A stretch of 64,000 nucleotides of DNA from Muribaculaceae bacterium (lineage in GTDB: Bacteria > Bacteroidota > Bacteroidia > Bacteroidales > Muribaculaceae): positions 186,001-250,000 of the forward strand of contig JAFLTT010000001.1 of the NCBI GenBank assembly GCA_022509165.1, read 5' to 3'. The translations under genes were made by a program, and so were the position numbers. Below, one piece after another: positions 60,554 through 64,000 of this stretch (the stretch's first letter is position 1; every line of letters starts with the position of its first letter). The notes beneath the pieces were generated by a model, which saw only the letters and a list, made by a program, of their open reading frames with translations, was not told the DNA's origin and searched no databases.

Positions 60554-61711
60554 ATGGCACAAACACTTCATCCCGTGGTGCAAAAGTTGGTAGACTTGAT
60601 ACGCACCAACAACTGGCAGAGCTTATTTGAAGAAGCTCTCAAAAAATGTGATTCAGAAAACGTAGAAGGATTTGAAGACATCAAGACTCTTGATGACTAC
60701 TTCAAATGGTGTGACGCTCAGCTTAGCTGGATTCCTGTAGAAAACAATTATGGTACTCTTGTTTATGACCATATCGCTAAGTTCTACTTCCTCTTAGACC
60801 AAGAACCGGTTAAGAGCCTTCAGAATCAGGTAGTTCCTCATGACACTATGCCTCCTCTTACTCCGTTGAGTGCTTGGATGCGTGAATACGTTGATGCACT
60901 TGGTGCATGGATGGACGAACCAGGTTCAATTTCCGCTCACTCTGTTGAAACCTTCCAGAATGCTCCTCGTTATAACATGAATGAGTATGTTTGCCCCCGT
61001 GGAGGTTGGAAGACATTCAATCAGATGTTTGCACGTCATACCAAACCGGGATACCGACCAATCGCAGCTATCGATGATCCTTGCGTTCTAACTTCTCCTG
61101 CTGATTCAACCTTCGACGGACAATGGGAAGTTAACACTAACTCTCATGTAAACATTAAGGGCCTTGACTGGAGAATTGAAGAACTCCTTGAAGGTAGCCC
61201 CTACAAAGATGAATTCATGGGAGGTATCTGGACTCACTCTTTCCTTAACACTACCGATTATCACCGTCAACACACGCCGGTGATGGGTAAAGTGCTTGAA
61301 TCTCGCGAAATTCAAGGTTGTGTTTATCTTCAGGTAAGTGCAGAACCAATACCGGGCGACCCGAATGGCAAGAAGAGAGTTGTGATGAAGAGACAGTTTG
61401 ATATTCCTGACACTCCGGGATATCAGTTCATGCAGACAAGAGGTCTTGTAGTGCTTGATTCTCCGATTGGTCTTGTTGCAGTTCTCCCGATGGGTATGGC
61501 TCAGGTTTCTTCAATCATTATGACTGCAGAAGTAGGACGCACACTGCACAAAGGTGAAGAAATTTCATACTTCCAGTTTGGTGGTTCCGATATCGTTACC
61601 GTATATCAGCAACAATCCAATGTAAGTCTCACCGCATGCCCGGGCGTTCACTATAAAGTGGGAACTCGTATCGGTATGGCTTACCCGGTGATCCCTCCAC
61701 GTAAATATTAA
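60554..61711 (+). CDS. PsiD-like pyruvoyl decarboxylase, paralog C
   Basis: Protein of 385 residues, close sister of paralog A over the whole length (start MAQTLHPVVQKLVDLI). All catalytic features are present: SPADS with Asp184, DYHRQH with His237 and His240, and the cleavage site FGGSD with Ser345. Differences from A cluster in the N-terminal helices and in the segment around residue 245-285. The gene follows paralog B after 80 bases without a terminator, so B and C are likely one transcript. Codon use (CGT, GGT, ATC, TTC) suggests high expression for all three. Confidence 0.8.
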   Translation: MAQTLHPVVQKLVDLIRTNNWQSLFEEALKKCDSENVEGFEDIKTLDDYFKWCDAQLSWIPVENNYGTLVYDHIAKFYFLLDQEPVKSLQNQVVPHDTMPPLTPLSAWMREYVDALGAWMDEPGSISAHSVETFQNAPRYNMNEYVCPRGGWKTFNQMFARHTKPGYRPIAAIDDPCVLTSPADSTFDGQWEVNTNSHVNIKGLDWRIEELLEGSPYKDEFMGGIWTHSFLNTTDYHRQHTPVMGKVLESREIQGCVYLQVSAEPIPGDPNGKKRVVMKRQFDIPDTPGYQFMQTRGLVVLDSPIGLVAVLPMGMAQVSSIIMTAEVGRTLHKGEEISYFQFGGSDIVTVYQQQSNVSLTACPGVHYKVGTRIGMAYPVIPPRKY

Positions 61712-61731
61712 AAAACATTTTGATTTCTTAG

Positions 61732-61759
61732 ATTAGGGGAAGAGTGATCTTCCCTTAAT
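61732..61759 (+). promoter_or_regulatory. Hairpin between decarboxylase C and the antiporter
   Basis: ATTAGGGGAAGA (61732-61743) pairs with TCTTCCCTTAAT (61748-61759), 12 bp with one G-U pair and a GTGA loop. No T-run follows, so it may adjust mRNA stability or only partly terminate. Confidence 0.6.
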
Positions 61760-61853
61760 GCCTAAAAATTTATCTAACTTAATCTTCTGAGTATTCCTTT
61801 TCTAATGGAAATTTGGAAAATGAATATTCAATATATAACATATCTAATTGCTA

Positions 61854-61861
61854 TAATTTTG
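61854..61861 (+). promoter_or_regulatory. -7 box of the antiporter gene
   Basis: TAATTTTG, a full -7 match, 99 bases before the ATG. No -33 element. It suggests that the antiporter can be transcribed separately from the decarboxylases. Confidence 0.4.
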
Positions 61862-61960
61862 TAAATTTATCTAACTACATCATAGAAAAACTTGGTGAAA
61901 TTGATAAAAAATTACAATCTTTGCATATAATACGTAACCTGATCAAACAAAAAGATAAGT

Positions 61961-63970
61961 ATGTCAAAGACCCATTCGTCAACTCAATCCTCAAAAACGG
62001 CACCGGCAAAGAAAGCCAGTCTCTCCATGTGGGGTATGGCTATTCTTACCATCACCACTGTGCTGAGTCTTAGAGGACTTCCTTCTCAAGCCGAATTTGG
62101 ATATACCTCAATTTTCTGGTATGTCTTGGCTGCAATTCTATTTTTAGTTCCTTTTTCACTGGTGTGTGCAGAGCTTGCATCAACTTATACCCATAGTGGT
62201 GGTCTATTCCGTTGGTGCGCCGAAGCTTATGGACCTCGCTGGGGGTGGGCAGCCATGTACATGGAGTGGATCATGGTATTGATATGGTTCCCGGCAGTAT
62301 TGATGTTTGCAGCAGTAGCCTTGGCTTATATTTTCTGGCCCGAAAGTTTTGATGAACGACTGGCTGCAAATAAAATTTACACTATATGTATAGTTTTGGG
62401 CGTATTCTGGCTTGCCACCTTTAATACTTTCCGAGGAATTAAATCTTCTAATACCTTATCGAAATTAGGTGGTGTATTCGGAACCATTATTCCCGGTGCC
62501 ATCCTTATTATTCTGGGTATAATCTATATATGTTCACATGGCCATAACAATATTGATGCCAGCCAACCTTTCTGGCCTGATTTCAAACAATATGAGACCA
62601 TAGTGCTTGCCGCTTCTATCTTCCTTTTCTATGGAGGTATGGAAATGCAGGCCGTGCATGTCAACAACATGCCAAACCCATCAAAGACTTTCCCCCAGTC
62701 TGTATTCTTTGCTGTGATAATCATCTTGATAATTTTCATAGCAGGTACTTTGGCAATCGGATTTGTAGAACCGGCAAAAGATATTAATCTATTGGCCTCC
62801 TTGCTTATTGCATATAATGATTTATGGGCCCATCTGCATTGTGAATGGCTTGGAAATGTAATGGCTGTATTCATAACCTTTGGTGTATTGGGTCAGGTGA
62901 GTGTAATTATTGCCGGACCTTCAACAGGTGTGCTTGCGGTAGGCAAATCAGGTTATTTACCTAAATCTCTTCAAAAAGTAAATAAACATGGTATCCAGGT
63001 ACCTTTACTTTGGATCCAAGGTATATGGGTATCTATTCTGTCGCTGGTACTTGTAATTCTCCCATCGGTGGAATCTGCTTATCAGATATTAAGTCAGTTG
63101 GCCACTATTCTGTATTTGATAATGTGTGTGATCATTTACGGTTCATTTGTGAGATTAAGAAGAACCGAACCTAATGTAAAGAGAGGATTTAAAGTGCCTG
63201 GAGGCAATTTTGTAAAATGGCTTATAGGTGTAGTGGGAATTGTAGGTGCAATTGCTGCAGCTATTATCAGTTTCTTCCCGCCGTCACAGATCAATACTGG
63301 TAGCCCTGCTGTATATATTATCATTCTTGTGGCTTGTACTATAGTATTCGTGGCCATTCCATTCCTTGTATATGATTTCAGGAAACCGGACTGGAGAGAT
63401 AAGAATACTGATTTTTATCCCTTCAACTGGGAAATAGAGGGTAGAAGCCCGGATCGCGTTTCAAAATGGCCGGTGGGATATGTACCATCCCAACAAGAAT
63501 TAATGAGAGCAATGGAATGGCAGGATGGTGATTTCGGTCCTGTTTCCATGAAGACCATCGGAGATATTACCAACCTTGCTTTGCGACCCGATCTTGCAAA
63601 TAACATACCTAACATTAATGATCCAAAAGTTCAGGCTGAAGTTGCCGATAAGATTCATGCTGCTACATCTATGGAAGCGGCTGTAGAGGCAAAATTACTG
63701 GCAGACAAGGCTCAGGAATTGGCAGACACTGCAGTGAAAGAAGCAGACCAACTGAGAAAGATAGCAGAAGGTTTAATGTCATTGGAAAATGCTCAAATCA
63801 TAGCCAAAGCTTCTAAAGATAAAGCCGAAGCAGCTCATGAGAAAGCTTTGCATGAAGCACTCGAACCAAATGAACCTTTCACTCCTCAAGACATTGAGGT
63901 TCATTCAGATGATGCTCCTACGGATGAATCAGCTAAATCGGATTCAAAGCCGGAATCTCAAGAAAATTAA
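61961..63970 (+). CDS. GadC-like APC amino acid antiporter with long C-terminal extension
   Basis: Membrane protein of 669 residues. Residues 20-470 are a twelve-helix APC transporter near the glutamate/GABA antiporter GadC (SLRGLPSQAEFGYTSIFWYV, AELASTYTHSGGLFRWCAEAYG, FLFYGGMEMQAVHVNNMPNP, IIAGPSTGVLAVGKSGYLP). GadC ends near residue 511; here about 200 soluble residues follow. They include a Pro/Trp-rich linker (NWEIEGRSPDRVSKWPVGYVP) and a long helix rich in Ala/Lys/Glu (about 550-645). The extension could gate transport by pH, as the GadC C-plug does, or bind the decarboxylases. It follows them directly, so substrate/product exchange is the natural job. Confidence 0.87.
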   Translation: MSKTHSSTQSSKTAPAKKASLSMWGMAILTITTVLSLRGLPSQAEFGYTSIFWYVLAAILFLVPFSLVCAELASTYTHSGGLFRWCAEAYGPRWGWAAMYMEWIMVLIWFPAVLMFAAVALAYIFWPESFDERLAANKIYTICIVLGVFWLATFNTFRGIKSSNTLSKLGGVFGTIIPGAILIILGIIYICSHGHNNIDASQPFWPDFKQYETIVLAASIFLFYGGMEMQAVHVNNMPNPSKTFPQSVFFAVIIILIIFIAGTLAIGFVEPAKDINLLASLLIAYNDLWAHLHCEWLGNVMAVFITFGVLGQVSVIIAGPSTGVLAVGKSGYLPKSLQKVNKHGIQVPLLWIQGIWVSILSLVLVILPSVESAYQILSQLATILYLIMCVIIYGSFVRLRRTEPNVKRGFKVPGGNFVKWLIGVVGIVGAIAAAIISFFPPSQINTGSPAVYIIILVACTIVFVAIPFLVYDFRKPDWRDKNTDFYPFNWEIEGRSPDRVSKWPVGYVPSQQELMRAMEWQDGDFGPVSMKTIGDITNLALRPDLANNIPNINDPKVQAEVADKIHAATSMEAAVEAKLLADKAQELADTAVKEADQLRKIAEGLMSLENAQIIAKASKDKAEAAHEKALHEALEPNEPFTPQDIEVHSDDAPTDESAKSDSKPESQEN

Positions 63971-64000
63971 AATATAATCTCAGATAATACAATCATCCCG

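Noticed and set aside
58027..61711. True phosphatidylserine decarboxylases for membrane lipid synthesis
   Set aside because: They have an N-terminal helical PSDC-like domain, no hydrophobic membrane region, GGSD in place of LGST, three copies, and an amino acid antiporter beside them. A phospholipid synthase gene is not adjacent.
61813..62073. Open frame of 86 codons overlapping the antiporter start
   Set aside because: It runs 113 bases into the antiporter in another frame, has a low-complexity Asn/Ile-rich sequence, and covers the -7 box. It is probably chance in AT-rich DNA.
1..64000. tRNA, rRNA or tmRNA genes
   Set aside because: I saw no T-loop (GGTTCGAATCC-like) with a fitting cloverleaf, and no rRNA words. 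A tRNAscan/Infernal run would settle this.

Overview
The window looks like a piece of a Bacteroidales chromosome. It is AT-rich, its recognisable promoters follow the Bacteroidetes pattern (TTTG, 20 nt, TAnnTTTG; three near-perfect cases at 7246, 30255 and 55863), and the gene set is typical of gut Bacteroidales: tnaA of the Bacteroides type, a TonB-dependent receptor with a DUF4249 lipoprotein, a SusA-like GH13 enzyme, class I Hcp, single-chain PFOR, and DUF4956 next to a VTC-domain protein. The oxalate locus (frc, oxc) is a trait known from Muribaculaceae, but the family assignment is inference. I found no rRNA, tRNA, CRISPR array, insertion sequence or prophage.

Layout. 1-11.8 kb: tryptophanase, a three-gene RND efflux operon on the minus strand, a two-domain ABC ATPase, and a proC-proB-proA operon on the minus strand. 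12-26.5 kb: housekeeping and stress genes (threonine deaminase, EamA transporter, Hcp, DUF488, iron alcohol dehydrogenase, CPHC thioredoxin, Ca2+ P-type ATPase, glutathione peroxidase, fluoride channel, HD hydrolase, Nudix, RmuC, dicarboxylate/amino-acid symporter, Dtd). 27-35 kb: oxalate catabolism (frc, oxc, an AEC carrier) followed by PFOR; three of the gene junctions carry strong hairpins. 35-47 kb: a secreted neopullulanase-like enzyme, a DUF4956/VTC pair, a PepSY-like protein, redox enzymes, a TonB receptor with DUF4249 lipoprotein, a large secreted protein, and a thioredoxin / C39-like-VKOR / 41-residue microprotein operon. 47-54 kb: an accessory stretch with a heptamer tandem-repeat structure, two copies of a dispersed palindromic repeat, and a pair of DUF262 proteins resembling GmrSD-type restriction. 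54-57.6 kb: an AAA+ ATPase and an ArsR-type regulator with an SO_0444-type metal efflux permease. 58-64 kb: three tandem decarboxylases of the phosphatidylserine-decarboxylase superfamily followed by a GadC-like antiporter.

How the genes work together. The oxalate genes have the composition and order of E. coli yfdW-yfdU-yfdV: CoA transfer to oxalate, decarboxylation of oxalyl-CoA, and a carrier likely to move oxalate or formate. The 3' cluster looks like a decarboxylase/antiporter module (import an acid, decarboxylate it with use of a proton, export the product). It is built on pyruvoyl enzymes of the PsiD-like type rather than the PLP enzymes usual in acid resistance. One of the three paralogs has the catalytic Asp changed to Glu. 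I consider this the best candidate for an undescribed system. The DUF262 pair, the heptamer/palindrome structure at 47.2 kb and the 18-bp perfect inverted repeat inside the C39-VKOR gene are the next most interesting.
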